DNA of 64,000 nucleotides. It comes from JAEMQF01 sp963775015. Lineage in GTDB: Bacteria > Pseudomonadota > Gammaproteobacteria > Burkholderiales > Burkholderiaceae_C. The notes beneath the pieces are model-generated. The model saw only the letters and a list, made by a program, of their open reading frames with translations, was not told the DNA's origin and made no database searches. A program made the translations under genes and the position numbers. Positions within the stretch are counted from its first letter, which is position 1. Every line of letters begins with the position of its first letter. Of this stretch, positions 23,209 through 32,608 are shown one piece after another. The DNA lies in contig CAVZHI010000005.1 of assembly GCA_963775015.1 (NCBI GenBank), forward strand, positions 558,001-622,000. Reading direction: 5' to 3'.

Positions 23209-25095
23209 CTACTTCTGGCTCAACTTCAGGGCACTGGCCCCGGCATCGAGGCGACTCAGGTGCGCGAGGAACGTCGCCGCGTCCTGATAGCCGATGACGC
23301 GTGACGAGGTCAGCTCCTCGCCGCCGGGTCGAAAGAACAACAGCGCGGGTGGACCGAACAAGCCGAACTTGCGCATCAATGCCCGGTCGTCGGAAGAGTT
23401 CGCCGTCACGTCGGCGCGCAGCACCGTCATCTGATTGAGCCGGGCGCGCACCGAGTCGTCGGTGAATGTGAACGCCTCCATTTCCTTGCACGACACGCAC
23501 CAGTCGGCGTACAGGTCGAGCATGACGAATTTATCCGAACTGCGGGTCACCGCTTCCAGCGCGGCAAGGCTCGCCACCGGCTGGAACGAGAGCGGCGCCT
23601 TTTGCGCCACGCCCGCCAGGCTCGGGCCGCCGCGCGCCGCCGACAGCTGCGCCAGCGGCTGCAGCATGTCGCGCCCGCCAGAAGCCACGCCGACCAGTTG
23701 CAAGGCGGCCAGCACGGCGAGAACGATTCCGGCGCCTTTCACCATCGCGCGGCGCGGCGTGATCGCGTGCTCCAGGCGTTCGAACGCGCCGAGGTAGACC
23801 GCACAAGCGAGCAGCAGGGCCGCCAGAGCCAGCATGACCGTCCACGCCGGCAGAACCGGCGCGACGATCCAGAGCGCGACGCCGAGCAGCATGAATCCGA
23901 AGCCATGCTTGACGCGTTCCATCCAGGCGCCGGCGCGCGGCAACACCGACCCTGACGACGCGCCAAGCAGCAGCAAGGGCGCGCTCATGCCCGCTGCCAT
24001 CGCAAACAGCGCCACGCCGCCGAGGACCACGTCGCGCGTCTGGCTGATGTAGACCAGCGCTCCGGCCAGTGGTGCCGCGACACAAGGCGACACGATCACT
24101 GCCGACAGCCCACCCATGACGAAGACACCGGCATAGCGCCCGCCTTGCAGGCGCCCCGAATACTGCGCGAGGCGCGACCGCATCGTCGCGGGCAACTGCA
24201 GCTCGTAAACACCGAACATCGACAGCGAGAGCAGCGCTAGCAACGCGCCAAACGCACCGAGCACCCAGGCGTTTTGCAACGCGGCCGCGAGCCCTTCGCC
24301 CAGCAGCCCGGCGACCATGCCGAACGCCGTGTAGACCAGCGCCATGCCCAGCGAATACGCGAGCGCCAGGCGCAGCCCGCGACCGCGACTCGGGGTTCCC
24401 GACTGGCCGACGATGATCGACGAAAGGATCGGCAACATCGGCAGCACGCAGGGCGTCAGCGAGAGCAGCAGCCCCGCGAGCACAAAGGCACCCGCGACCC
24501 AGAACAGATTCTTCGACTCGAGCGCGGCGGTGAAGCCGGCTGGTTCAGCGCTGCCGACTTTCACGATTTCGGCTGCTTTGGAGGTAGCACCGCTAGATGG
24601 CCAGTTCGCCGCGTCGGCTTCGCTCAAGAGCGCGAGCCTCATGAAAGCGGCGCCCTGCCCCGGCTCGACACGATATGCGCGCTGCGTCGGCGGATAGCAC
24701 AGGCCCTTGTCGGCGCAGCCTTGATTGCTGACCAAAAGCTTGAACGGCGCGCCCGCCGGTTCGCCCAGGGTCAGCGTCAGCGCGACGCTGTCGCGAAACG
24801 TCTCGACATCCTTCTGGAAAGTCTCGTCGTACTTGATCTTGCCGTGGGGGATCTGCAGCGTCGGCGCCTTGGCGCCGGCCGGGCTCGTTTCGGCGCTGAA
24901 CTTGTCGCCATACAGGTAGTAGCCCGGCGCGATGTCGAAGCGGATTTCGATGCGCTGCGAATCGAGCGCACGGCCCGACAGCTTGAACGCCACCTCGGGG
25001 TCGAGGAATTCATCGGCGCCGTGCGCGAGACCCGCCAGCAGCACGCCGGCCGCGATGGCGAGCAAAGCAAAGAATCGATTCAGCCTATTCGACAT
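23209..25095 (-). CDS. dsbD: thiol:disulfide interchange protein DsbD
   Basis: DsbD carries electrons from cytosolic thioredoxin across the inner membrane to DsbC, DsbG and cytochrome c maturation proteins. The 628-residue chain has a signal peptide (MSNRLNRFFALLAIAAGVLLAGLAHGA). The nDsbD domain has its cysteine pair in NQGCADKGLCYPP. About eight transmembrane helices carry the reactive cysteines (SLTPCVLPMLPIL and IVSPCVAAPLAG). The cDsbD thioredoxin domain has YADWCVSCKEMEAF. All six redox cysteines are intact. It stands alone between gcvP (convergent) and the copper-protein genes. The 325-bp gap upstream contains an inverted repeat. Confidence 0.97.
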   Translation of the reverse strand: MSNRLNRFFALLAIAAGVLLAGLAHGADEFLDPEVAFKLSGRALDSQRIEIRFDIAPGYYLYGDKFSAETSPAGAKAPTLQIPHGKIKYDETFQKDVETFRDSVALTLTLGEPAGAPFKLLVSNQGCADKGLCYPPTQRAYRVEPGQGAAFMRLALLSEADAANWPSSGATSKAAEIVKVGSAEPAGFTAALESKNLFWVAGAFVLAGLLLSLTPCVLPMLPILSSIIVGQSGTPSRGRGLRLALAYSLGMALVYTAFGMVAGLLGEGLAAALQNAWVLGAFGALLALLSLSMFGVYELQLPATMRSRLAQYSGRLQGGRYAGVFVMGGLSAVIVSPCVAAPLAGALVYISQTRDVVLGGVALFAMAAGMSAPLLLLGASSGSVLPRAGAWMERVKHGFGFMLLGVALWIVAPVLPAWTVMLALAALLLACAVYLGAFERLEHAITPRRAMVKGAGIVLAVLAALQLVGVASGGRDMLQPLAQLSAARGGPSLAGVAQKAPLSFQPVASLAALEAVTRSSDKFVMLDLYADWCVSCKEMEAFTFTDDSVRARLNQMTVLRADVTANSSDDRALMRKFGLFGPPALLFFRPGGEELTSSRVIGYQDAATFLAHLSRLDAGASALKLSQK

Positions 25096-25420
25096 TTCAG
25101 ACCCCGAAGAACCGAGCGGTCAGCGTGCGCTGCAAGCGAAAGCGTACACCGTTGGCCGATGGACGCCCTGTGGGCGCGGATTTGGCCATCACCCAAGCGT
25201 GCCGCAGTGCCGCGATGCGCGGCGCAAGTATCGAGGCAAGACAGCGGCGCGCTGCGGCGCGCCGCTGCGCTTCACCCACCCCACGTTCGCAGGATGGTCG
25301 CAGTTGGCACCCGTGCTTAGACTGAACTTAATCGATTCTTTCCGACGGCTTCAGCCAGGGACGTGGATCGAAGTAGCACGCCATACAGCGTGCACTCACT
25401 AAAAACCGGGAGAAGCGAGA
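25096..25420. other. 325-bp intergenic region between dsbD and the multicopper oxidase gene
   Basis: The region separates divergent genes and so should hold both promoters. I see no convincing sigma-70 pair and no recognisable coding sequence. It contains one notable inverted repeat (25242-25267). Near the oxidase start, GGGAGAAG provides a ribosome-binding site 5 nt before the ATG at 25421. CueR-like or CopR-like copper operators would be of interest here, but none is obvious by eye. Confidence 0.5.
25242..25267. repeat. inverted repeat in the dsbD upstream region
   Basis: Two perfect 10-bp arms, CAGCGGCGCG and CGCGCCGCTG, flank the 6-nt loop CTGCGG. No T-run follows on either strand within a few bases, so a terminator is not clear. 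It may be a structural or regulatory hairpin. Confidence 0.6.
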
Positions 25421-27240
25421 TGAGCGAGAGCAACAGCGACGCCCCTGCGCAAGGCGGCAGGCGCAATCTCTTGAAGATCGGCGCTGCCGCCGCTGCGTCC
25501 ACGGCGCTGCCGGCTCAGGTCGGCTTCAATTCAGCGCTGGCCAAGGATCCGCCGCCGGGACCTACGACTCGCGCCTTTCATGGTGCCGTTGCCGAGTCTA
25601 GCTCGGCCAAGAGCGTCAGAACCGTTCCCGACCGGCGCCATGGCACCGACCCGAAGTGGGCCGAACACCGCCGAACGGCGAAGCTGGACGCGACGCCCAC
25701 CAGGCGTGGGGCAATTGGCCCGCGAAGAAGTTCTACAGCTTGCGCGTCAAGGAAGCGAACTGCATGAGTTTCACCCCGACTTGCCCGCGCAAAAGGTGTG
25801 GGGCTATGACGGCATGGTGCCGGGACCGCTGTTTTGTGCACGCTACGGCAACCTGCGGTGGTGCGCATCCACAATGAGTTGCCAGCCAATGCGGTCGGCT
25901 TCGGTTCGCCGGAAATCTCGACGCATTTGCACAACCTGCACTTGCCCGTCGGAAAGCGACGGATTCACCGGGCAACTACTACAGCGCGACCAAATGCGGG
26001 CCCGACGCTGACCGGCCCGGGCATCCTTCAAGGATCACCACTACGTGCATTGTTACGCCAGCTACGACAGGTATCTACAAGACCAACGGCGACCCGAGAG
26101 AAGCGCTCGGGACACTGTGGTATCACGACCATCGCCTGGACTTCACGGCGGGCAATGTCTACCGTGGCCTGGCCGGCATGTACCTGATGTTCGACGACCT
26201 CGATTCGGGCAACGAGAACGACCCGAACCCGGATGCGCTGCACCTTCCGAGCGGCTGCGGGCCCGGCGGCTACGACGTCCCGCTCATGATTCAGGATCGA
26301 CAGTTCGATTCCGGAGGCTACGCCTGGATGGACCCGTTCGAGTCGAAGGGCTTCCTGGGCAACAAGATCTGCGTCAACGGCAAGATCCAGCCCTTCTTCA
26401 ACGTCAAGCCGCGCAAGTACCGCTTCCGCCTGCTCGACGCCAGCATGGCGCGCTTCTACGAGCTCTACCTGACGACGAGCGCGGAGCGAATCAGACCTTC
26501 CAGTACATCGCCAACGACGGCAACCTGTTGCCCGCTCCGTTGGAGATGAACAAGGTCGGCTCTCGGACCGGCCGAGCGCGGCGACATCGTCATCGACTTC
26601 AAGCAGTTCGCCGGCCAGTAGCTCTACCTGGTGAATCGGCTCAACCAGACAAGACGGGCGCGGCCCCGAAGGTGCATTCGATCAACGTGCGCAACGCAGC
26701 CGGCGACCTGGTCGCCGCCGGCGTGCAGATCATGCGCTTCGATGTCGACAGCGCCGCGGTCTGCGATCCCAGCCACGTGCCCTACACGCTGCGCGCTCTG
26801 CCGCCGATCAATCTTGCCGAGGTGGTGAAGACGCGCAGCTTCAGAGTTCGACAAGGAAAACGAAGTCTGGACGGTCAACGGCAAGATTTTCGATCCGTTG
26901 ACATCGTCTACGCAACCGTGAAGCGCGGCACGCACCGAAATCTGGATCCTGCGCGGCAAGGGAGGCTGGCATCACCCGGTGCACATTCACATGACGAGGG
27001 CCGAATCCTGTCGCGCAACGGCAATGGCTCCGCCGGCGCACGAAAGCGGTCGCAAGGACGTCTACGTGCTCAATCCCGGCGAGCAGGTGCGCGTTTTGAT
27101 GCGCTTCAGCGACTTCACCGGCAAGTACTTGATGCACTGCCACAACCTGACTCACGAAGACCACGCGATGATGGTTCGCTGGGATGTCGTTCCTGACCGC
27201 GGACGTGCTGACGAGCGAGCCATCGCAAACAACCCGCCGG
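25421..27240 (+). pseudogene. CotA-like multicopper oxidase (Tat-exported), broken by many indels and one stop
   Basis: The intact ancestor was a periplasmic three-domain multicopper oxidase. A Tat signal (GGRRNLLKIGAAAAASTALPA) opens the frame. Copper-site segments follow in different frames: STHLHNLH, LWYHDHRLDF, VHIHM and HCHNLTHEDHAMMVRW. Long stretches remain perfectly coding, for example about 26120-26480 (WYHDHRLDFTAGNVYRGLAG onward), but the frame changes roughly ten times, mostly by one extra or missing base in short G, C or T runs. In addition, a TAG at 26619-26621 falls in the sense frame after KQFAGQ. The 3' end is uncertain; it must stop near the SCO start. Either a recently inactivated gene or a low-quality stretch of sequence; the nonsense codon favours the former weakly. 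Confidence 0.82.
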
Positions 27241-27250
27241 AGCGACGACG

Positions 27251-27853
27251 ATGCTTTCGAAGCGGCAACTGGCTCTTTCTGTCAGGTGCCACGGCGCTGT
27301 CGCGCTCGGTGGCCTGGCAGCCGGGACGGGCGGCGCGGCTCCCGGCCGGGGCCGCGCGCCGGCTACTTTCCGAACACGCTCGTGCACGACCCACGACGGC
27401 CGCAAGCTGCGCTTCTACGACGACGTCGTGCGCGGCAAAGTCGTCGCGTTCAACATGATGTACACGGCGTGCGCCGGAATTTGCCCGGGCAACACGGCGA
27501 ACCTGAAACTCGTGCAGGAAGCGCTGTCGGACCAACTCGGCAAGCATGTCTTCATGTATTCGATGACACTGCGGCCCGACATCGATACGCCGCAGGCGCT
27601 GCAACGACTACGTGAAGCGCTACGACATTCCCCAAGGTTGGACCTTCCTCACCGGCAAGCCTGCAGAGATGGACCTGATCCGACGCAAGCTCGGTTTCTA
27701 CAACGACGACCCCGTCCTCGACGCCGATCTGAACCAGCACACCGGGCATGGTGCGAATCGGCAACGAGGCGCTCGATCGCTGGTCCATGTGCCCGGCGCT
27801 TGGGCTTCGCCGAAACAGATCGCGCGAACGCGATTCTGCAGCTGCGCACCTGA
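27251..27853 (+). pseudogene. SCO1/SenC-like copper chaperone, frameshifted
   Basis: The sense frames together give an SCO family protein. The N-terminus starts MLSKRQLALSVRC at 27251. The thioredoxin-like core follows (THDGRKLRFYDDVVRGKVVA), with the copper-binding CxxxC in YTACAGICPGN and the later SMTLRPDIDTPQAL, KRYDIPQGWTFLTGKP and the family His in LNQHTG. The end is WSMCPALG...AILQLRT with TGA at 27851-27853. The frame changes about five times (near 27355, 27385, 27601, 27748 and 27805), mostly by a single extra C or G. SCO proteins deliver copper to oxidases, so the pairing with the multicopper oxidase is sensible. Same damage pattern as its neighbour. Confidence 0.8.
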
Positions 27854-27915
27854 TCCGGCCGGCGACTGCCGCGTCCGGAGCGTCGGTCGCCGCTGCGCGC
27901 AACGACAATCGGGCC

Positions 27916-28548
27916 ATGTCGCAACTGTTCGAGCTGCACCCGGACAACCCGCAACCGCGGCTGATCCGCCAAGCGGCGCAAATCCTGCACGGCGGCGGCA
28001 TCGCGGCGATTCCAACCGACTCGAGCTACGCGCTCGTCTGCCACCTCGACGACAAGGCCGCGGCGGAAAATCTGCGCCGCATTCGTGGTGTCGACGACAA
28101 ACATCACCTCACGCTGCTCTGCCGCGACCTGAGCGAACTCGCGACTTATGCGCGCGTCGACAACCGGCAGTTCCGCCTACTCAAGCTGGGCACTCCCGGG
28201 CCGTTCACATTCATCCTCGAGGCGACAAAAGAGGTGCCGCGCCGCGTTTCGCACCCGTCGCGGCGCACGATCGGCCTGCGCGTTCCGGACCACCATGTGA
28301 CGCAGGCGTTGCTCGCCGCCCTGGGCCAACCCTTGCTCGCCACGACCCTGATCGCCGCGGGGGAAATCGAGCCGATGAACGATCCGCAGCAGATCCGAAG
28401 CCACTTTCAGAAGCTGATCCACGCCGTACTCGACGCCGGCGCCTGCTCGATGCTGCCCACGACCGTGATCGACCTCAGCGCGGGCGCCGCCACGGTCCTG
28501 CGCAGAGGCCGCGGCGACCCGGCGGCGCTCGGGTTGGCAGCCGCGTGA
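27916..28548 (+). CDS. YciO/Sua5/YrdC-domain protein (L-threonylcarbamoyladenylate synthase-type)
   Basis: This 210-residue protein is a single YrdC fold. The N-terminal QILHGGGIAAIPTDSSYAL is the nucleotide/carbamoyl site signature. KHHLTLLCRDLSELATYA and the GPFTFILEATKEVPRR loop follow, then RRTIGLRVPDHHVTQALL and LATTLIAAGEI. It is closer to YciO than to TsaC in the look of its segments (EATKEVPRRVSHPSRRTIG), so its role in tRNA t6A synthesis is not certain; a full TsaC may exist elsewhere. The start ATG at 27916 follows the SCO gene stop by 62 bp. It is convergent with folE2, 16 bp away. Confidence 0.85.
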   Translation: MSQLFELHPDNPQPRLIRQAAQILHGGGIAAIPTDSSYALVCHLDDKAAAENLRRIRGVDDKHHLTLLCRDLSELATYARVDNRQFRLLKLGTPGPFTFILEATKEVPRRVSHPSRRTIGLRVPDHHVTQALLAALGQPLLATTLIAAGEIEPMNDPQQIRSHFQKLIHAVLDAGACSMLPTTVIDLSAGAATVLRRGRGDPAALGLAAA

Positions 28549-28564
28549 ATTTCGGCGCTGCGCC

Positions 28565-29365
28565 TCAGAGACCCGCTGGCAAGACCCCGCGTTCGATTCG
28601 CGCGACCGCGGAATGGCTGTGGATCGATTCGAAGTTCTCGACGTCGACGCGGTAGCGACCGATTCTGGCGTCAGCGTTGAGCAGGAGCGCAACGTCGCGC
28701 ACCATGTCTTCGACGAACTTCGGGTTCTCGTAGGCGCGTTCGGTGACCCACTTTTCGTCGGCGCGCTTGAGCAGTGCCCAGATCTCGCTCGACGCGCTGT
28801 CTTCGGCGAAGCGCACCATCTCTTCCCAGCCGATGTCGCGCAGCAACTCGACGCAAATCTCGACCTGCGAGCGCTGGTTGTGCGCTCCGTATTCGGAGAT
28901 TTCTTTCGAGCAAGGGCAGAGCGACTTCACCGGAACGCCGACCGCCGCCCACAGCGTCGCCACGGCGCCACGTTGTTCGGCGACCCAGCGCCCCTGATAC
29001 TCGAGCAGGCTCTGCACGCCCGAGACCGGAGCGCGCTTGCGCAGGAAAAACGGAAACCGGGCTTCGATCCGCCCTTCGCTCGCGCCGAGCTTGTCGAGCA
29101 ATTTGCTCAGTTCAGCGCGCAAGCTCATGAAGTCGACCGGCTCGTGCAGCGCGTCGAGCCACGCGACGAGGCGCGACATGTGCGTGCCTTTGCGCTCTGC
29201 TGGCAGCGCGACGTCCAGATCCCACTTCGCGACGCTCGTCGCCGTGCCGGCGCCGATGCGCAGCAGAATCGGGTAGCGCACCGACCTCACACCGACGCGT
29301 TGAATCTCCAGATGGCGCTCGTCGCGGGCGCTCTGGGTGTCGGGAATGTGCAGTTCGGCTTTCAA
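28565..29365 (-). CDS. folE2: GTP cyclohydrolase FolE2 (type IB)
   Basis: FolE2 makes 7,8-dihydroneopterin triphosphate for folate, and in some species for queuosine. It is the zinc-independent alternative to FolE. The 266-residue protein begins with PDTQSARDERHLEIQRVGV and shows the family catalytic cysteine region CPCSKEISEYGAHNQRS (about residues 149-165), NPKFVEDMVRD and the end NFESIHSHSAVA. The start codon appears to be TTG at 29365. It overlaps the dxs stop as TTGA, so translation is probably coupled. No alternative ATG fits the family N-terminus. It is the last gene of xseB-ispA-dxs-folE2. Confidence 0.94.
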   Translation of the reverse strand: MKAELHIPDTQSARDERHLEIQRVGVRSVRYPILLRIGAGTATSVAKWDLDVALPAERKGTHMSRLVAWLDALHEPVDFMSLRAELSKLLDKLGASEGRIEARFPFFLRKRAPVSGVQSLLEYQGRWVAEQRGAVATLWAAVGVPVKSLCPCSKEISEYGAHNQRSQVEICVELLRDIGWEEMVRFAEDSASSEIWALLKRADEKWVTERAYENPKFVEDMVRDVALLLNADARIGRYRVDVENFESIHSHSAVARIERGVLPAGL

Positions 29366-31255
29366 CGGTTCACCACCGAACGCAACACGGTCAGCATCGA
29401 CCCGAAGCGCTCGACGATGGCGCGTTCGATGCCCGCGGCGTCCAGGCCGCAGCGCACGAGCAACTTGGCCGGGTCGCCGTGTTCGATGAATTCATCCGGC
29501 AAGCCCAGGTTCAACACCGGAACCAGGATGCCCGCTCGCGCGAGCGCCTCGAGCACGGCGCTGCCTGCGCCGCCTGCGACGCAACCTTCTTCGACCGTCA
29601 CGAGCACGTCGTGCGAACCGGCGAGCTCGATGCAGAGCGCCGCGTCAAGCGGTTTCGCAAAGCGCATGTTCGCCACCGTCGCGCCCAGGGCTTCGCCCGC
29701 GGCCAGCGCCGGGTACAGCACGGTGCCGAAGGCGAGGATCGCGATGCGCGTGCCACGGCGCCGAATTTCACCCTTGCCGAACGGCAACGCCGTCATCTCG
29801 GCCTGCACCGCGACGCCCACCCCGCTGCCGCGCGGGTAGCGCACGGCGACTGGATGCTCCTGCAGGAACGCGGTGTAGAGCGCCTGCCGGCATTCGTTTT
29901 CATCGGCCGGAGTGAGCACGCTCATGTTGGGGATGCAGCGCAGGTAGGCGATGTCGTACGCGCCGGCGTGTGTCGGCCCGTCGGCGCCGACGATGCCGGC
30001 GCGGTCCAGCGCAAAGACCACCGGCAGGTTCTGGATCGCGACGTCATGAATCAACTGGTCGTAGCCGCGCTGCAGAAAAGTCGAATAGATCGCGACGACG
30101 GGCTTCAGGCCCTCGCACGCCAGCCCCGCGGCGAACGTCACCGCATGCTGTTCGGCGATTCCGACGTCGTGGTAGCGGCGCGGAAAGCGCTTCTCGAACT
30201 CGACCATTCCCGAGCCTTCGCGCATCGCCGGCGTGATCCCGACGAGGCGCTCGTCTTTCTCCGCCATGTCGCACAGCCACTGGCCGAACACCTGGGTGAA
30301 GCTCGTCTTCGGCGGCGACGCAGGCTTCTGAAATCCCACCGCCGGGTCGAACTTGCCCGACGCCGCGTGGTAACCCACTGGGTCGGCCTCGGCAAGCTTG
30401 TAGCCATAGCCCTTGCGTGTCACGACGTGCAGGAACTGCTGGCCCTTCAGGTCGCGCAGGTTCTCCAGCGTCGGGATCAGCGAATCGAGGTCGTGGCCGT
30501 CGATCGGCCCGACATAGTTGAAGCCGAGCTCTTCGAAAATCGTTCCCGGAACGACCATGCCTTTCGCATGCTCTTCGAAGCGGCGTGCGAGTTCGAACAG
30601 CGGCGGCGCGTTCTTCAGCACCGTCTTCGCCGTGTCGCGCGCCGCGGCGTAGAACTTGCCGCTCATGAGGCGCGCGCAGATAGCGGTTCAGCGCGCCCAC
30701 CGGCGGCGAGATCGACATGTCGTTGTCGTTCAGTACGACGAGCATGTCGACGTTCGACACGCCGGCGTTATTCAGCGCTTCGTAGGCCATTCCGGCGGAC
30801 ATCGCGCCGTCGCCGATGATCGCGACGCTGCGCCGGTCTTCGCCCTTCAGCTTCGCCGCGAGCGCCATGCCGAGCGCCGCCGAAATCGACGTCGACGAGT
30901 GCGCCGTCCCGAAGGCATCGAACTCGCTCTCGGCGCGGGTCGGAAAGCCGGAAATGCCACCCAGTTGGCGCAGCGTACCCATGCGCTCGCGCCTGCCGGT
31001 GAGGATCTTGTGCGGATACGTCTGGTGGCCCACGTCCCACACCAGACGGTCGTGCGGCGCGTTGAAAACATAGTGCAGCGCGACCGTCAGCTCCACCGTT
31101 CCCAGGTTCGACCCGAGGTGTCCGCCGGTCTGCGACACGCTGTGCAGAATGAACTGACGCAATTCGCCGGCGAGCTGCACCAGTTCGGCGCGCGTCAAGC
31201 GCTTCAAGTCGGCGGGAGACTCGATCTTTTGCAGCAGCGACTGTTTCATGAGCAT
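29362..31255 (-). CDS. dxs: 1-deoxy-D-xylulose-5-phosphate synthase, interrupted by a frameshift
   Basis: DXS condenses pyruvate and glyceraldehyde-3-phosphate with thiamine diphosphate, the first step of the MEP isoprenoid pathway. The N-part (MLMKQSLLQKIESPADLKRL; TPP motif GDGAMSAGMAYEALNNAG) reads to NRYL near 30672. The frame then slips, and the sense resumes as MSGKFYAAARDTAKTV to a normal end. Expected CTG-GCG-CGC-CTC-ATG appears as CTGCGCGCGCCTCATG, one extra C. Summed, the gene encodes a full DXS. DXS is normally essential, so sequence error, or a second copy elsewhere, is more likely than true loss. It follows ispA in the operon. Confidence 0.93.
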
Positions 31256-31264
31256 GCCGACATC

Positions 31265-32152
31265 CTAACTGTCCCGCTCTACCACTTTGTCAGCGAGGAC
31301 GCTGAGCCACGCCGCATCGGGCAGATTGCTGCGCGCGAGTGCCGCCTGCGCCTGGTCACGCAGGTCGTCGGCGTGGCGCCGCGCTGCGTCCAGGCCGAGG
31401 ATGGTGACGTAGGTGGGCTTGTTGTTGTCGATGTCCTTGCCGGCGGTCTTGCCCAGCGTCGCTGACGCCTGCGTCACGTCGAGGATGTCGTCGACGACCT
31501 GAAACGCCAGACCGAGCGCTTCGCCGTAAGACTCGAGGGCGCCGAGTGCCTGCGGGCTCACGGTTCCGCACGCCGCGCCCATCAGCACGCTCGAACGCAA
31601 CAGCGCGCCCGTCTTGCGCCGGTGCATGTCGCGCAGCACCAACTCGTCGAGCTTGACGCCGATGCTCGCCAGATCGATCGCTTGGCCGCCGGCCATTCCG
31701 GCGTGCCCGGCGGCGCGCGCCAGCAGGCCGCACAGGCGCGCCTGCAACGCCGGGGGTACGCCAGCCTGCGGAGTCAGGACTTCGAAGGCGAGGGCCTGCA
31801 TCGCGTCGCCGGCGAGCATCGCCTGCGCCTGGCCGAACTGGACGTGAACCGTCGGCTTGCCGCGGCGCAGAATGTCGTTGTCCATGCACGGCATGTCGTC
31901 GTGAATCAGCGAGTAGGCGTGGATCAGTTCGACCGCACACGCCGCGCGCAGCGCCGCCTCGCGCAAGCCCGCCACCGCTTGGCTCGCGGCGAGCACGAGC
32001 AGCGGCCGCAGACGCTTGCCTCCGTCCAGGACGCCATAGCGCATCGCCTTGCCCAGGCCCGCCGGCGCGTCTTGCGGCACCCATTCGAGCAATGCGCTTT
32101 CGACGGCCTGCAACTCGGCCCTCATCCACAGATCGAAATCGCCCTGGTTCAT
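31265..32152 (-). CDS. ispA: (2E,6E)-farnesyl diphosphate synthase
   Basis: IspA builds farnesyl diphosphate from IPP and DMAPP, the precursor of undecaprenyl phosphate and quinones. The 295-residue protein has the first aspartate-rich motif DDMPCMDND (about residues 82-90), the second motif DDILD near 220, and the KTGALLRSSVLMGA helix. These mark a short-chain trans prenyltransferase. The start ATG at 32152 overlaps the xseB stop as ATGA, showing tight coupling. It is followed by dxs 9 bp later. The xseB-ispA-dxs order is conserved in proteobacteria. Confidence 0.96.
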   Translation of the reverse strand: MNQGDFDLWMRAELQAVESALLEWVPQDAPAGLGKAMRYGVLDGGKRLRPLLVLAASQAVAGLREAALRAACAVELIHAYSLIHDDMPCMDNDILRRGKPTVHVQFGQAQAMLAGDAMQALAFEVLTPQAGVPPALQARLCGLLARAAGHAGMAGGQAIDLASIGVKLDELVLRDMHRRKTGALLRSSVLMGAACGTVSPQALGALESYGEALGLAFQVVDDILDVTQASATLGKTAGKDIDNNKPTYVTILGLDAARRHADDLRDQAQAALARSNLPDAAWLSVLADKVVERDS

Positions 32153-32391
32153 GTCGCGGTCCAGGGTTGCAGTCGCCCTTCCTCCAGAACCTTGACCTGG
32201 ACCTCGACGGCGTCGAGGCGAGAGCGGCACACCTGCAGCAACTCGGCGCCGCGTTGATACGCCTGAATCAGGCGATCGAGCGGCAGTTGCCCCGCTTCCA
32301 TCGACACGATCAGCCGTTCCAACTCGGCGAGCGCATCTTCATAGCTCATCTCAGCCTGAGCCGGCGTTGGGGGTGCGGACGTTTTGGCCAT
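32149..32391 (-). CDS. xseB: exodeoxyribonuclease VII small subunit
   Basis: XseB is the 80-residue small subunit of exonuclease VII; several copies stabilise one XseA, which is not in this window. The core motif SYEDALAELERLIVSMEAGQLPLD and the following helix QRGAELLQVCRSRLDAVE are typical. The ATG at 32391 starts MAKTSAPPTPAQAE, giving a usual Ala/Pro-rich N-terminus. The stop overlaps the ispA start by 4 bp. It is the first gene of the xseB-ispA-dxs-folE2 set, divergent from the Rieske oxygenase gene, with 217 bp between them. Confidence 0.95.
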   Translation of the reverse strand: MAKTSAPPTPAQAEMSYEDALAELERLIVSMEAGQLPLDRLIQAYQRGAELLQVCRSRLDAVEVQVKVLEEGRLQPWTAT

Positions 32392-32608
32392 GCGAGTGTC
32401 TGCGCCGATTGTAGTCAGCGCTGCACCGGGCCCCGGGCGCGGCGCGCGCGGCGCCACATGCGCAGTGCGGCAGTACTCCCGGGTTTGCGAGCGCAGTCTT
32501 CGAGGCTGCGCCCGCTTAGAATCCGCCGCCCTGCGCATTCGCTTGGCTGGCCCCAGCCAAGCGCGGTCGACCCGGGCAGTCAGCATCACCCTTTGAGGCC
32601 TCTGCAAC

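Noticed and set aside
25580..26549. Several medium-length frames in 25.5-27.9 kb as separate genes
   Set aside because: Joined in order they make one multicopper oxidase and one SCO protein; treating them as separate genes would be misleading.
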